64,000 nt of DNA. Source: Thermoplasmata archaeon (lineage in GTDB: Archaea; Thermoplasmatota; E2; JACPAO01; JAHFTW01). The notes under the pieces were generated by a model. It saw only the letters and a list, made by a program, of their open reading frames with translations, had not been told where the DNA came from and ran no database searches. The first letter of the stretch is position 1. Each line of letters starts with the position of its first letter. Where the stretch lies: assembly GCA_023269235.1 (NCBI GenBank), contig JAHFTW010000006.1:1-64000 (forward strand), read 5' to 3'. The position numbers and the translations under genes were made by a program. Below are positions 28,328 through 36,547 of this stretch, one piece after another.

Positions 28328-30879
28328 GCGCAATCCTCAAGATCGAAGAGCGCCGGCATGGCGATCTCCTCCGCAGCGGCGCGGCAGTAGGAGACGCCAT
28401 CCGTGAAGTAGGAGGGGTTCAGCTCGAATCCGATCCCGCGCCGCCGGAGCTTGACCGCGCAGTAGGGAACGGTCGCGAGACCGGCGAAGGGGTCGAGCAC
28501 GGTCTCCCCGGGCATGGAGAACTGAGCGATCAGCCGGTCGACGATGTCGAATTGCAGGGGGCAGAGGTGCATCTCTCTGCCCTTCGCGGCCTGGGCCCCG
28601 TTCAGCGTCCTCATCCTGGCGATGTCGGTCCAGACGTCGGGATGCCAACTCGGGGGCTGGAGGAGCATGAAGGTGACGGGCAGCATCCCCTTCTCCTCGA
28701 GCGCCTCCCCGAGCTTCACGTGGTGCTCGAAGTCGTAGACGTTCTCGAGGTTGAACTTCCGGAAGAGCTGGAAGATGGCGTCGTGTGGCAGCTCGACGAG
28801 TTCCTCGGGGCGAATGAAGCGGTTCCCGCTCGAGCGCATGAACCCGTGGGCGTCGATCTGCCAACGGCTCCGCGAGTACGCCTCCTTCGACTTCACGACC
28901 GGATCGTCGGCGTAGCCGTCGCTCGCGTCCGTCGGCGGCTTCCGGAAGAGCAGGACGTACTCTGGCATTCCGGCCCCCATGCGCGACCCGTCCTTGCACT
29001 GTTCCGTCCAGCCGAGTCGGTAGGTCTGGTTGTTCTCCCGAACCACGTCGGTCACGACCGTCTTCCGCGCAAGGAACGCAAAGCCGTGCTTCCGGAAATG
29101 GGCGATCGTGTAGTCCGAGAACGGCGACACGGTCTGGAAGCCGAGGCCCGTGATCCCCCCTGGAACGATCCGGTCCTTCACGTGGACCGCGGCGACCCGG
29201 CCGGGCTTCAAGGCACGGAGGAGCGACGGCGTCAGGAAGCCGAGGTGCTCGAAGAAGTGCTCGTCATTGTCCGTGTGCCCGAGGTCGTTGTAGGAGGGCG
29301 TGTATTCGTACTGCGTTGAGAACGGGATCGACGTCACGATGAGGTCGACGCTGTTCTCTGGGAGGCGCTGCGCCTCCTCGATCGCGTCCGCGTTCACGAG
29401 CGTGTAGCCTTCGCCGCGGACCTCGACGCGCCGAACCCCGAGGGAACGCGTCAGACTCTCGGCCATGGCCGCTTTGGCGAGACCGTACTCTCGAATCAGC
29501 TCTGTCATTCGGTTCACCATCTCCACGTGCTGCGCCCACTTCCGCTCGAGCGTGCGGCGGATCTCGCGCTCGGCTTCGGTGTAGATGAGGTCGATCCGGA
29601 CGCGCTCCGTCTGGAGGAAGCGGTGAATCCGGTGAACGGCCTGGATGAAGTCCTGGAACTTGAACCCGATGCCGAGGAAGACGGCGCGGGCGCAGTGCCG
29701 TTGGAAGTTGCAGCCGGAACCCAGCATGACCGGCTTCCCGGCCAGCTCGCGGATTCGTCCGTCAGAGAAGTCAATGATCGTCTGCTCGCGCTCGTCGAGG
29801 TCCTGTGCGCCGAAGACCGCCGCGACCCCGGGGATCGCGGCCTCGATGGCGTGGCGTTCCACTTCGAGGTCATGCCAGATCAGCCGATGCGCGTCGGGCT
29901 CTTCCGCTCGAATCTCCATGAGCCTCTCGAGCCGTGCGACGAGGCTGTCCCTCTTCTCCCGCGCGGCGTGCGAGACCCCGATCGCCGCGTTCCGAAAGAG
30001 ACGGGCCTGTCCATCGCGTTCCTGTCCGGCGGCGGAGTGATCCGTCGGCACCTCGTGCCAGCGGACGTCGAGGTTGGGCAGGACGTAGCCGGCGTCGTCG
30101 AAGCCGAGATCCGAAGGCTTCTGGACGAAGAGTCCCCAGGACGCGACCCACAGCCAGAACTCTCGCTCTTTGTGGGGATGGAGAGTCAGGTGGTCGGCCT
30201 TCTCGGAGTTGCGACGGAAGAAGCGGGTCTTCGCCTCTCCGACGTCCATTATCCCGAGGTAGGCTGCGTAGGAGAGCAGCTCGATGTACTCGTTCGGCGA
30301 GGGCGTCGCCGTGGCGACGAAGCGGAACGGAACGCCGCCGGAGAAGCGATCGCCGCGCTTCCGACCTTCGGCAGGGCCGCGGCCGCCGTCGCCCGCGAAG
30401 AGCCTCATGAACTCACGGAAGGTCTTCGTCCCGCCGAAGCCGCGGAGGACGGCGGCCTCGTCGAGCGAGGAGACGGAGAAGCGGCGCGGGTCGAGCTTCC
30501 CATCCCGGACCGTCTCGTAGTTCGTGAGGTAGATTCCCTCCGGGTCTTCACATTCCTCGATGCGCCGGACGAAGCGGACCTTGATCCCGAGCATCGCGGC
30601 GTCCCGGAAGAACTCCTGGCGGACGCCCAGGGGGATCACGATCAGGGCCATCCCGCCCTCGCGCTCCCGGGTGAGCCGGACCGCCTCGAGCTGGATGACC
30701 GTCTTCCCGAGGCCGAAGGCGGCGAAGCACGCGCGGCGCCCACCTTCGACCATCCATCGGACGATCGCCGCTTGATGCGGCTTCAGGATGGGGTTCACGG
30801 CGAGCACGGGCCCGGCCTCGCCGTAGCTCGGAGCCATCCTCACCTTTGCCCTCAGGAAGGCGTGGTAGGCGTCGCTCAT
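28324..30879 (-). CDS. Helicase-DNA methyltransferase fusion
   Basis: Protein of 851 aa, ATG 30879 (ATGA overlap). N-terminal SF2 helicase: FGLGKT (about 55-60), LDEAAV, TATPSPNEY, and QAVHRIHRF. C-terminal N4/N6-adenine or cytosine methyltransferase of the beta order: motif IV VDLIVTSIPFSTQYEY (about residues 510-525; usual form TSPPY) and motif I VLDPFAGLATV (about 793-803, usually DPFxGSGT). Fusions of this type occur in large phages and might protect phage DNA or modify during replication. Whether TSIPF is active is unclear. The gene heads the unit with nuclease and SNF2 helicase. Confidence 0.82.
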   Translation of the reverse strand: MSDAYHAFLRAKVRMAPSYGEAGPVLAVNPILKPHQAAIVRWMVEGGRRACFAAFGLGKTVIQLEAVRLTREREGGMALIVIPLGVRQEFFRDAAMLGIKVRFVRRIEECEDPEGIYLTNYETVRDGKLDPRRFSVSSLDEAAVLRGFGGTKTFREFMRLFAGDGGRGPAEGRKRGDRFSGGVPFRFVATATPSPNEYIELLSYAAYLGIMDVGEAKTRFFRRNSEKADHLTLHPHKEREFWLWVASWGLFVQKPSDLGFDDAGYVLPNLDVRWHEVPTDHSAAGQERDGQARLFRNAAIGVSHAAREKRDSLVARLERLMEIRAEEPDAHRLIWHDLEVERHAIEAAIPGVAAVFGAQDLDEREQTIIDFSDGRIRELAGKPVMLGSGCNFQRHCARAVFLGIGFKFQDFIQAVHRIHRFLQTERVRIDLIYTEAEREIRRTLERKWAQHVEMVNRMTELIREYGLAKAAMAESLTRSLGVRRVEVRGEGYTLVNADAIEEAQRLPENSVDLIVTSIPFSTQYEYTPSYNDLGHTDNDEHFFEHLGFLTPSLLRALKPGRVAAVHVKDRIVPGGITGLGFQTVSPFSDYTIAHFRKHGFAFLARKTVVTDVVRENNQTYRLGWTEQCKDGSRMGAGMPEYVLLFRKPPTDASDGYADDPVVKSKEAYSRSRWQIDAHGFMRSSGNRFIRPEELVELPHDAIFQLFRKFNLENVYDFEHHVKLGEALEEKGMLPVTFMLLQPPSWHPDVWTDIARMRTLNGAQAAKGREMHLCPLQFDIVDRLIAQFSMPGETVLDPFAGLATVPYCAVKLRRRGIGFELNPSYFTDGVSYCRAAAEEIAMPALFDLEDCA

Positions 30880-31121
30880 GCCGCCTCGACGCGCCGCGCG
30901 TCCTCGTAGACGTGCCGCTGGAGCCTGTCGAAGGTGAGGCGCAGGGCCTCTTCGACGTGAGGGAGGAGCGGCCGCGTCTCCGCCTCCATCGCCGAGAGGT
31001 AGGAAATCGAGAAGCCGGAGATTCGGGCCACTTCCTCGACGCGGACGCCGAGCGCGAGACGGAGCCTTCTGTAGTAGTCGGCCCTGCTCTTCGGCTGCTG
31101 GCCGGCACGGCAGCGCTTCAC
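30876..31121 (-). CDS. XRE-type HTH protein, 81 aa
   Basis: GTG 31121 overlaps the upstream stop (GTGA). HTH pattern RLRLALGVRVEEVARISGF, then SISYLSAMEAETR. It precedes the helicase-methyltransferase and may regulate the block or act as a small accessory DNA-binding protein. Confidence 0.65.
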   Translation of the reverse strand: MKRCRAGQQPKSRADYYRRLRLALGVRVEEVARISGFSISYLSAMEAETRPLLPHVEEALRLTFDRLQRHVYEDARRVEAA

Positions 31122-31504
31122 GCCCCGGCCCCCTTCGCCAGGTGCTGCGCCGCAGCCGTGAGCTCGCCGAGGATCGTCGGCTCGAGGCGCTCGCGCGCGA
31201 CGTTGACAAACGCGCGGTCGAAGGAGGTCCTCTGCCGCCGGTGGGCGCCGAGGGCTTCCTGCACGCGCTGACGCAGCCGGGCGAGGTCGTGGATTCGGTC
31301 GTGGGCCGCGTCCCACTCGACGAGCGGGATCGTCCGGCCGGTCTCGCGCCGGTAGGTCGCGCCGTCGCGGAGGAAGCGCCGAAGGGAGGCCGACTCCTCG
31401 TCGATCGCGGCCAGGGCGCAGAGAGCCGCCTCGACAGACTCGCCGTCGGAGACGGCGGCGGGGATGACGATGACGAGGGGCGGAGGGAAGGCAGGGCGGG
31501 TCAC
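31118..31504 (-). CDS. Helical hypothetical protein, 128 aa
   Basis: GTG 31504 overlaps the upstream stop (GTGA). Mostly helical; contains TYRRETGRTIPLVEWDAAHDR and ARLRQRVQEALGAHRR. Soluble-looking, no metal motif. Not recognised. Confidence 0.5.
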   Translation of the reverse strand: MTRPAFPPPLVIVIPAAVSDGESVEAALCALAAIDEESASLRRFLRDGATYRRETGRTIPLVEWDAAHDRIHDLARLRQRVQEALGAHRRQRTSFDRAFVNVARERLEPTILGELTAAAQHLAKGAGA

Positions 31505-31800
31505 GCTGCGACCGCCCCGTCGACCGGCTTCAGCCAGTCGCGCTCGGCGATGCCGCGGAAGCCGTCGGGGAAGGCGACGATGAGCGGGCAGCGGCAGCGG
31601 TCCTCGGAGATCTGAACGACGGTGCAGCGGCAGCCGAGGCGACGCGGGTAGAGGGAACCCGGTCCGTCCGGACGCTGCTCTCCGCCGCCGAAGATGAACG
31701 ACCGGCCGACGACGTCGCTGAGAGCGTGCCTGCGGGCGGCGCGCCGACTCTCCTCGTGAGGGGACCGAAGCCAGGGCCACGGTGCGGGCGGAATGTTCAT
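31501..31800 (-). CDS. Hypothetical protein, 99 aa, Cys pair
   Basis: ATG 31800 overlaps the upstream stop (ATGA). Starts MNIPPAPWPWLRSPHEES; CRCTVV and DRCRCPL Cys pairs 9 residues apart suggest a zinc site; ends RDWLKPVDGAVAA. Unrecognised. Confidence 0.5.
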   Translation of the reverse strand: MNIPPAPWPWLRSPHEESRRAARRHALSDVVGRSFIFGGGEQRPDGPGSLYPRRLGCRCTVVQISEDRCRCPLIVAFPDGFRGIAERDWLKPVDGAVAA

Positions 31801-32168
31801 GACCGAACCCCCTGCCAGAGGCGGACCCATCCGCCGTTTCGAGAGGCGAAGACCGACGTCTTCCATTGCCCGGTCGAGCGGATCGTCCCGGCGAGGCGCT
31901 CGGCTCGGAAGGCGCAGCCGATCGTTCTCGGGTCGAGACCGACCGGGCTTCCGATCGCGCGGCGGACGTCGTCGCTCGAGAAGGGCTCGGGGGAGAGGGC
32001 GAGCGCGCGGATCGCGGCGCGCGCGATGTCGATGTACGGGCTCCGGTACTTCTCCGCCTTGGCCTGGAGCCCCTCGAGCTTCCGGTCGGACCGCTGCGTG
32101 CCGACGCCCGGCTGCGGCTGCGGGATCGGACGGTCGAAGAGACCGGGCTGAGCGTTAGCGCTCGCCAT
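31797..32168 (-). CDS. Winged-helix-like protein, 123 aa
   Basis: ATG 32168 overlaps the upstream gene by 14 nt. The last 70 residues look like a winged helix of phage regulators (IRALALSPEPFSSDDVRRAIG, then DPRTIGCAFRAERLAG). The first 45 are Pro/Gln-rich. Possibly replication-linked; not proven. Confidence 0.55.
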   Translation of the reverse strand: MASANAQPGLFDRPIPQPQPGVGTQRSDRKLEGLQAKAEKYRSPYIDIARAAIRALALSPEPFSSDDVRRAIGSPVGLDPRTIGCAFRAERLAGTIRSTGQWKTSVFASRNGGWVRLWQGVRS

Positions 32169-32661
32169 CGGGGGCCTCCTCCTCTTCGAGGTCGATGAAG
32201 CCGTTCGCGGATGCGGTACTCGGGGGGCCGGGCTCGGCGTTCGCGGCGCTCGAGGCCGCCACGTTCGAGGCTGCCTCGAAGCAGCTCGGGCAGAGCGGCG
32301 GCGTCTTCACTCCGCCCGCTTCGAGGCTGACGGTCTCGCCCGTGGCGCCGCAGAGGGAGCAGGGCGGGGCGGGCTCGTCCGTGGCAGGCTCCTGTGCGAC
32401 CGGACTTGATGCGGTCGTCACCGGCGGCTTGGGCTCGTCTGAGGACGTGAAGAGGGCGGCCTGTCCGTCCTCGACGATGAAGCCGGACTCGACCTCGCGG
32501 GAGAGGCTCTCGATCTCCCGGGAGAGGTCCTTCACCTCTTCTCGGTAGGCGCGGTTCTCCTCGGCGTGCAGCGCAGCGTTCCGGTCGCGCTCGCGAACGA
32601 GGTGTGCGAGCTTGATCCCGCGTATACGCCGCTCCTCGGGGGAGAGCTCACGCGTGGGCAT
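32155..32661 (-). CDS. Coiled-coil plus zinc-ribbon protein, 168 aa
   Basis: N-terminal charged helix (EERRIRGIKLAHLVRERDRN, YREEVKDLSREIESLSREVE), Pro/Thr linker, then CSLCGATG and CPSC forming a zinc ribbon, acidic C-terminus DLEEEEA. Likely nucleic-acid or protein binding. Overlaps both neighbours. Confidence 0.55.
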   Translation of the reverse strand: MPTRELSPEERRIRGIKLAHLVRERDRNAALHAEENRAYREEVKDLSREIESLSREVESGFIVEDGQAALFTSSDEPKPPVTTASSPVAQEPATDEPAPPCSLCGATGETVSLEAGGVKTPPLCPSCFEAASNVAASSAANAEPGPPSTASANGFIDLEEEEAPDGER

Positions 32662-33193
32662 CTGGCACCCCCGGCGTCATCGGGGCGGCGGCGGGAGCCG
32701 GCGCGTCCTTCGGGAGCCCGCGGTGCAGGCCACCGGTCCGCGGGCTCGAGGATGCGGCCTTCTTCGCCTTGCGCCGGGCCTTCGGCTTCGAGGGCGGCTC
32801 GAGGATGCCGTCGAGCTCGGAGAGCGGGATGAGGCCGATCACGGCGCAGATGCCCCGGACTTCCTGGAGGAGCGCGGCGCGGTGGACGTTGGCGGCCTCC
32901 TTGGCGCGGGCGGCGTTCTCTTCGGCGTCAACGACGGCGCCTAGCGCCTTGGAGAGCATTTCGACGGCGGAGGCCTTCTGCGGGACCGGGATGAGCCAGA
33001 CGCGCGTGCCGGTCTTCGGACAGGAGACGAACCGAGATGACGGTTTCCCGTCAGGGAACGGCTCGACGAGGACCGGGAGACCGTAGTGATCGTCCGCGCA
33101 TGCAGAGCAGGTCTTGATCGAGGTCGTCTCACCGGTCGGTTCGGGGAGGGTGACTTCGGGGATGGTGAAGTCGGGGTCTTCCGCGTTTCCCAC
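32648..33193 (-). CDS. Hypothetical protein, 181 aa, Cys pairs and basic tail
   Basis: ATG 33193. N-terminal CSACADDHYG and FVSCPKTG suggest a zinc site. A middle helix (MLSKALGAVVDAEENAARA) is followed by KPKARRKAKKAASSS, a basic tail. It neighbours the recombination genes. Unrecognised. Confidence 0.5.
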   Translation of the reverse strand: MGNAEDPDFTIPEVTLPEPTGETTSIKTCSACADDHYGLPVLVEPFPDGKPSSRFVSCPKTGTRVWLIPVPQKASAVEMLSKALGAVVDAEENAARAKEAANVHRAALLQEVRGICAVIGLIPLSELDGILEPPSKPKARRKAKKAASSSPRTGGLHRGLPKDAPAPAAAPMTPGVPDAHA

Positions 33194-33196
33194 GGC

Positions 33197-33904
33197 TCAC
33201 CCCCTGCGCCCCGAGACGATGGTTTCGTTGTAGGCCTTCACGCCCGGGTAGGAGAGCTCGGCCTTCAAGGCCTTCGCCTGCGAGTCGAGGAAGGACTGGT
33301 TCGGGACGATCGCGGCGAGAGGAGCCGTTCCGTCGGCGACCGCGCGCACGAGCGTCTTCAGGTCGACGACCATCGCCTTCCAGTTCTCGCGGAACGAGAC
33401 GCCCTCGGCCTTCGTCTCCGACCTCACGACGACGAGGGGAGCCTCCACGGGGGCGGCGATCAGCTCCTCGGCGGACTGCGCGTCGCCAGCCTTCTCCGCC
33501 TGGAGAGCCAGCTCGAGGCGCTCGTCCTCGGCCTTCCTCTTAGCTTCCTCCTGAAGCCGACGCTGCTCCTCCTGGCGCCTGCGCTCCTGCTCGGCGTTGT
33601 AGGTCGCCATGAGGGGCTTGACGATCTTCTCGGCTTCGAGGAGAGGCCCGGCCAGCTTCGCCTTCACGGCGAGCGCGGCCTTGTGAGACCGGTGCGCGGC
33701 CTCGATCGACGGGTCGCAAAGCTGCTCGATCTCGCCGAGCGCCGTCTTGACGTTGACGAGGAATTCGCCGGCCGCGCGGAACTCGTCCGCCGTGCGGATG
33801 ACGAGAGCCTGCGCCTCCGCCTTGATCGCGAGGGCCTTCCGCTCGAGCGCGCTCTGGCGTTCGGGTTCGGGCTCGACGAGGGAGATTCTCGGAACTGCGG
33901 ACAT
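33197..33904 (-). CDS. Recombination-module coiled-coil protein
   Basis: Protein of 235 aa from ATG 33904 (AAGGAGACCTGAG). Central coiled coil of Glu/Arg/Gln (EQERRRQEEQRRLQEE) and C-terminal block VSFRENWKAMVVDLKTLVRAV, then LDSQAKALKAEL and PGVKAYNE. That C-terminal block recurs in phage proteins encoded beside recombinases; biochemical role not settled. Next gene upstream is a PD-(D/E)xK exonuclease. Confidence 0.65.
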   Translation of the reverse strand: MSAVPRISLVEPEPERQSALERKALAIKAEAQALVIRTADEFRAAGEFLVNVKTALGEIEQLCDPSIEAAHRSHKAALAVKAKLAGPLLEAEKIVKPLMATYNAEQERRRQEEQRRLQEEAKRKAEDERLELALQAEKAGDAQSAEELIAAPVEAPLVVVRSETKAEGVSFRENWKAMVVDLKTLVRAVADGTAPLAAIVPNQSFLDSQAKALKAELSYPGVKAYNETIVSGRRG

Positions 33905-33905
33905 C

Positions 33906-34559
33906 TCAGGTCTCCTTCCGGGCGCGTCGCCCGAAGCGTTCTTGGCAGTGGTAGACGCGGGCAGCGGCGCGGAAGTCGTCCACGTCGCGGCCGGCGCACT
34001 TCGTCTCGTGCTCATGCCAGCGATAGGTCCCGTCATTGCGGAGGTAGAGGGCGGCGCGGCGGAGCCCGTAGGTCGTCGCCCTGCCGGTCGTCTCTGCGTA
34101 GGCCACGGCTTCACCGGCGGACTGGACCGCGTGCCATGGCTCCGGCCCGCCGCTCTTCCAGTTGTTGACGACGAGGAGCGGACTCCCGTTCACTCTCCCG
34201 ATGCCGTCGATTCGCGTCGCGAACCGGAGGACCTCGGAGCCGACGAGCAGCTCGGGCGCCTCCACCGGCTGCCAGTGCATCTCGATGGCGAACCGCTCCC
34301 AGGCCTCGACGTAGGGGAGGATCAGGGGCGCGAGGCTGTCCCGCTGGAGGTCGCCCTCGATGAGGTACTGGATGGCGAGGTGGACCGCCACGCCGCGCTC
34401 CCGCGCCTCCACGCTGTAGAAGCTGTCGTCGAGCAGCCGAGCGGCCTTCAGGATCGACGTGATCCCCGGAATGACTTCGCCGTCGAGCGTGTAGAGGTGC
34501 GGCTCCTCCTCGAAGGTCAAGCGGCCAGAGAAGGGGATCCGGTCCGGCAGGGCCGACAC
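33906..34559 (-). CDS. PD-(D/E)xK exonuclease-like protein with altered active site
   Basis: Protein of 217 aa from GTG 34559. RecB/Cas4-like features: GITSILKAARLLDD start, ERGVAVHLAIQYLIEG helix, RIDGIGRVNGSPLLVVNNWKSG and later QSAGEAVAYAE. In active relatives the second block reads DxK (DWKTG); here it is N-N-W-K-S-G, so the acidic residue is Asn. The upstream Asp (RIDG) stays. It may be inactive, structural or unusual. It lies next to the recombination gene at 34570-35541. Confidence 0.65.
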   Translation of the reverse strand: MSALPDRIPFSGRLTFEEEPHLYTLDGEVIPGITSILKAARLLDDSFYSVEARERGVAVHLAIQYLIEGDLQRDSLAPLILPYVEAWERFAIEMHWQPVEAPELLVGSEVLRFATRIDGIGRVNGSPLLVVNNWKSGGPEPWHAVQSAGEAVAYAETTGRATTYGLRRAALYLRNDGTYRWHEHETKCAGRDVDDFRAAARVYHCQERFGRRARKET

Positions 34560-34569
34560 GTTCCCGGCC

Positions 34570-35541
34570 TCACGCGGCGCTCGGGGCGGCGGGCGTGGCC
34601 GGCTTCTTCTCCTCGCTGTCGGGCACCGGCTCGAGGGAGTCCAGGACGAAGCCGCCGCCGCTGCCGACGTGGTAGGTGATGCGGACGGGCGCCTCGAGCT
34701 CCTTCGCAGCGGAGGCGTCCTCGGAGAGCTTCCCGTACCGGGTCAGGAACGACCGGCCGTCCGCGGAGTCGACGGACCAGATCTTCCCCTTCCCGTCGAC
34801 CTTCTCGCGGACGTCCTTCACGAGGACGACCTCCTCGGGCCCGCGCTTCGGATCGGCCGGAGGCTGGGCCGGGGGCTCGGTCTTCTTCGCTTCGCTCGCA
34901 CGCTGCGGCTTCGGTGCGGACGGCGCGCCGTCTCCGTTCAGCGCGTCGGTCTCGCTCGGCCGGAGTTCCTCGGGGAGGTCCTCGATGTCCTGCGTGAAGA
35001 TGTCGGAGGCGGCCGTGACGCGGAGGGTCACCGCAACCTCGGCCCGCTTCGCCGCCATCTTCAGGACGGTGTTCGCGAGGTCCGCCGGGTTCGTCCGAAT
35101 CTGCTTCACCTGATAGGTGCTGTTGTTCCGCGCCTTCTTCCACTCGACGCGACGCCGGTCTTCGGGGGTCTCGTCGAACTCCTGCTGACAGATCGCCTCG
35201 CGCCAGCGGTACTTCTTCTCGTCGGTGCTGCACTCCCCGACGGCCGAGCCGAGCTCGATACCGGAACCCATGCTGCGGGCGACGGCGGTCACGCGGTAGC
35301 GGATGGCGTCGCTCGTCGAGAGGTCCTCGACGCGCGGGTCGACGGCGATCCGGAACGTCGAGAGGAGCTTCTCGGCACCGGGCTTCCAGAGGGACGGCTT
35401 CGGCGTGCCGGGGATCGTCCCGAAATGCGTCCCCTCCTTCATCACGGCCTGCATGACCTCTTGGATCAGGTTCACCTGGGCGCGAATGGCGACGGCGCTG
35501 AGGGGAGCGCTGTCGATCACTGCGAGGGCGGTTTCGTTCAT
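34570..35541 (-). CDS. Recombination-associated protein, possible ssDNA annealing protein
   Basis: Protein of 323 aa, ATG 35541 with GGAGAACGCGC upstream. The N-terminal 200 residues contain EGTHFGTIPGTPKPSLWKPG, a motif of phage proteins that travel with recombination nucleases, and NTVLKMAAKRAEVAVTLRVT. The remaining 120 residues are a Pro/Lys linker and a beta segment. Its place beside a RecB-like nuclease suggests an annealing (ERF/RecT-like) role, but I cannot match a named family. Confidence 0.55.
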   Translation of the reverse strand: MNETALAVIDSAPLSAVAIRAQVNLIQEVMQAVMKEGTHFGTIPGTPKPSLWKPGAEKLLSTFRIAVDPRVEDLSTSDAIRYRVTAVARSMGSGIELGSAVGECSTDEKKYRWREAICQQEFDETPEDRRRVEWKKARNNSTYQVKQIRTNPADLANTVLKMAAKRAEVAVTLRVTAASDIFTQDIEDLPEELRPSETDALNGDGAPSAPKPQRASEAKKTEPPAQPPADPKRGPEEVVLVKDVREKVDGKGKIWSVDSADGRSFLTRYGKLSEDASAAKELEAPVRITYHVGSGGGFVLDSLEPVPDSEEKKPATPAAPSAA

Positions 35542-35666
35542 GCGCGTTCTCCCGCCCCGGGGTTCCTGCCCGGGGCTTTCTTTCGTGCGAGGAGGTGGAC
35601 GAAGAGGTTCGTGAAGGACCAGCACGCGAGCGCGAGAGCGGCCAGGATCACAAGCTGCGTCTTCAC
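35538..35666 (-). CDS. Small membrane protein, 42 aa
   Basis: GTG 35666 overlaps the upstream stop (GTGA) and its TGA overlaps the next ATG (ATGA). One hydrophobic segment (VILAALALACWSFTNLFVHLL) and a basic tail RKKAPGRNPG. Membrane-bound; role unknown. Confidence 0.55.
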   Translation of the reverse strand: MKTQLVILAALALACWSFTNLFVHLLARKKAPGRNPGAGERA

Positions 35667-35908
35667 TGGAGCTTTACTCCCAGCTTCGCCGCGAGTGCCT
35701 CATCGAAGACCTGCGCCGCGCGCTTCAGGTGATTCGCGATGCTCGCGAGGATCAGGCGGTCGACGTCCTCGAGCGGGAGCAGGACGGTCGGAACGCCGTT
35801 GAGGTGCGCCTGCACCGTGCGGATCGGCACGCCGAGCGCCTCGGCGCGCCAGACGACCGACATGCGGCCTTCGACGACGGCGAAGCCGTAGAAGGAGGGC
35901 TCGCTCAT
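35663..35908 (-). CDS. HTH-like small protein, 81 aa
   Basis: ATG 35908 overlaps the previous stop (ATGA). VWRAEALGVPIRTVQAHLNG looks like an HTH; followed by helical DVDRLILASIANHLKRAAQ. Possible regulator. Unproven. Confidence 0.5.
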   Translation of the reverse strand: MSEPSFYGFAVVEGRMSVVWRAEALGVPIRTVQAHLNGVPTVLLPLEDVDRLILASIANHLKRAAQVFDEALAAKLGVKLQ

Positions 35909-36168
35909 GATGGGGTCCGCGCGAGCGCCTTCAGGAGGCGGAACACCCCGCGGTCCTTCCGCCCGCTCGCGCGCTCGATCCAGAGGCCGGTCCCGGGCCA
36001 GAAGTCGGCAAACGGGGGCGCGCCGACGATGAGATGCGCGCCGAGGTTCTTCGAGACGAACGGCACGCCGCGCTCTCGCAGGAAAGTCGAGGAGCTCGCG
36101 CGGTTCGAGGCTCGACGGATGGCCGACCCCGCGCGCAGCGCTTCGTAGACCTCGCCGATCTCGCTCAC
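35905..36168 (-). CDS. Hypothetical protein, 87 aa
   Basis: GTG 36168 overlaps the upstream stop (GTGA). Contains FVSKNLGAHLIVGAPPFADF and WPGTGLWIERASGRKDRGVF, which resemble small phage proteins with a restriction-like core. Not enough to assign. Confidence 0.5.
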   Translation of the reverse strand: MSEIGEVYEALRAGSAIRRASNRASSSTFLRERGVPFVSKNLGAHLIVGAPPFADFWPGTGLWIERASGRKDRGVFRLLKALARTPS

Positions 36169-36404
36169 GCCGCACCCTGGGCTTCGGCCCGCGTGCGCTT
36201 CGCGGTCGCGAGAGCGTTCTCCGCAGCCACGAGCGCGACCTTCGCGTCGAGCAGGCGGCTCTCTTGGCGTGCCCGCCGGAGGAACCGCCAGAACGGGATC
36301 ACGTAGAGGGCGAAGTCCTCGCGGCGCACGCGGTCCCGCGCGATCTGAACCGAAGCCAGGGCGAGAACCACGTCCGCGTCGAGCGGGGTCATCAGGGGCC
36401 TCAT
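36165..36404 (-). CDS. Helical hypothetical protein, 79 aa
   Basis: ATG 36404 overlaps the upstream stop (ATGA). Nearly all helix, with a hydrophobic patch FALYVIPFWRFLRRAR; C-terminal LLDAKVALVAAENALATAKR. Possibly membrane-associated or coiled coil. Unrecognised. Confidence 0.5.
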   Translation of the reverse strand: MRPLMTPLDADVVLALASVQIARDRVRREDFALYVIPFWRFLRRARQESRLLDAKVALVAAENALATAKRTRAEAQGAA

Positions 36405-36547
36405 CGCCCGGTCCTCGCGCGGCGCTTCCGCTGCCGCTCCTCCGTGAAGGCGAAGAGCAGCCAGAGGAAGAGCACGATGAGCAGGCCGCCGATCAAGGCG
36501 CCGAGGAGCGAGAGGGTCTCGCGAACGAGGGCGATGTCGAGCGTCAC
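36401..36547 (-). CDS. Single-pass membrane protein, 48 aa
   Basis: GTG 36547 in a GTGA overlap. One clear transmembrane helix (LGALIGGLLIVLFLWLLFAF) with a basic C-terminus ERQRKRRARTGR, so an inside-facing tail is likely. Small membrane ORFs in early regions can alter host envelope; no specific role known. Confidence 0.55.
   Translation of the reverse strand: MTLDIALVRETLSLLGALIGGLLIVLFLWLLFAFTEERQRKRRARTGR

Noticed and set aside
35554-35583. Plus-strand rho-independent terminator (8 bp GCCCCGGG stem followed by TTTCTTT)
   Set aside because: There is no plus-strand gene upstream. The bases encode the end of the 42 aa minus-strand gene, so it may be chance; on the minus strand it lacks a U-run.
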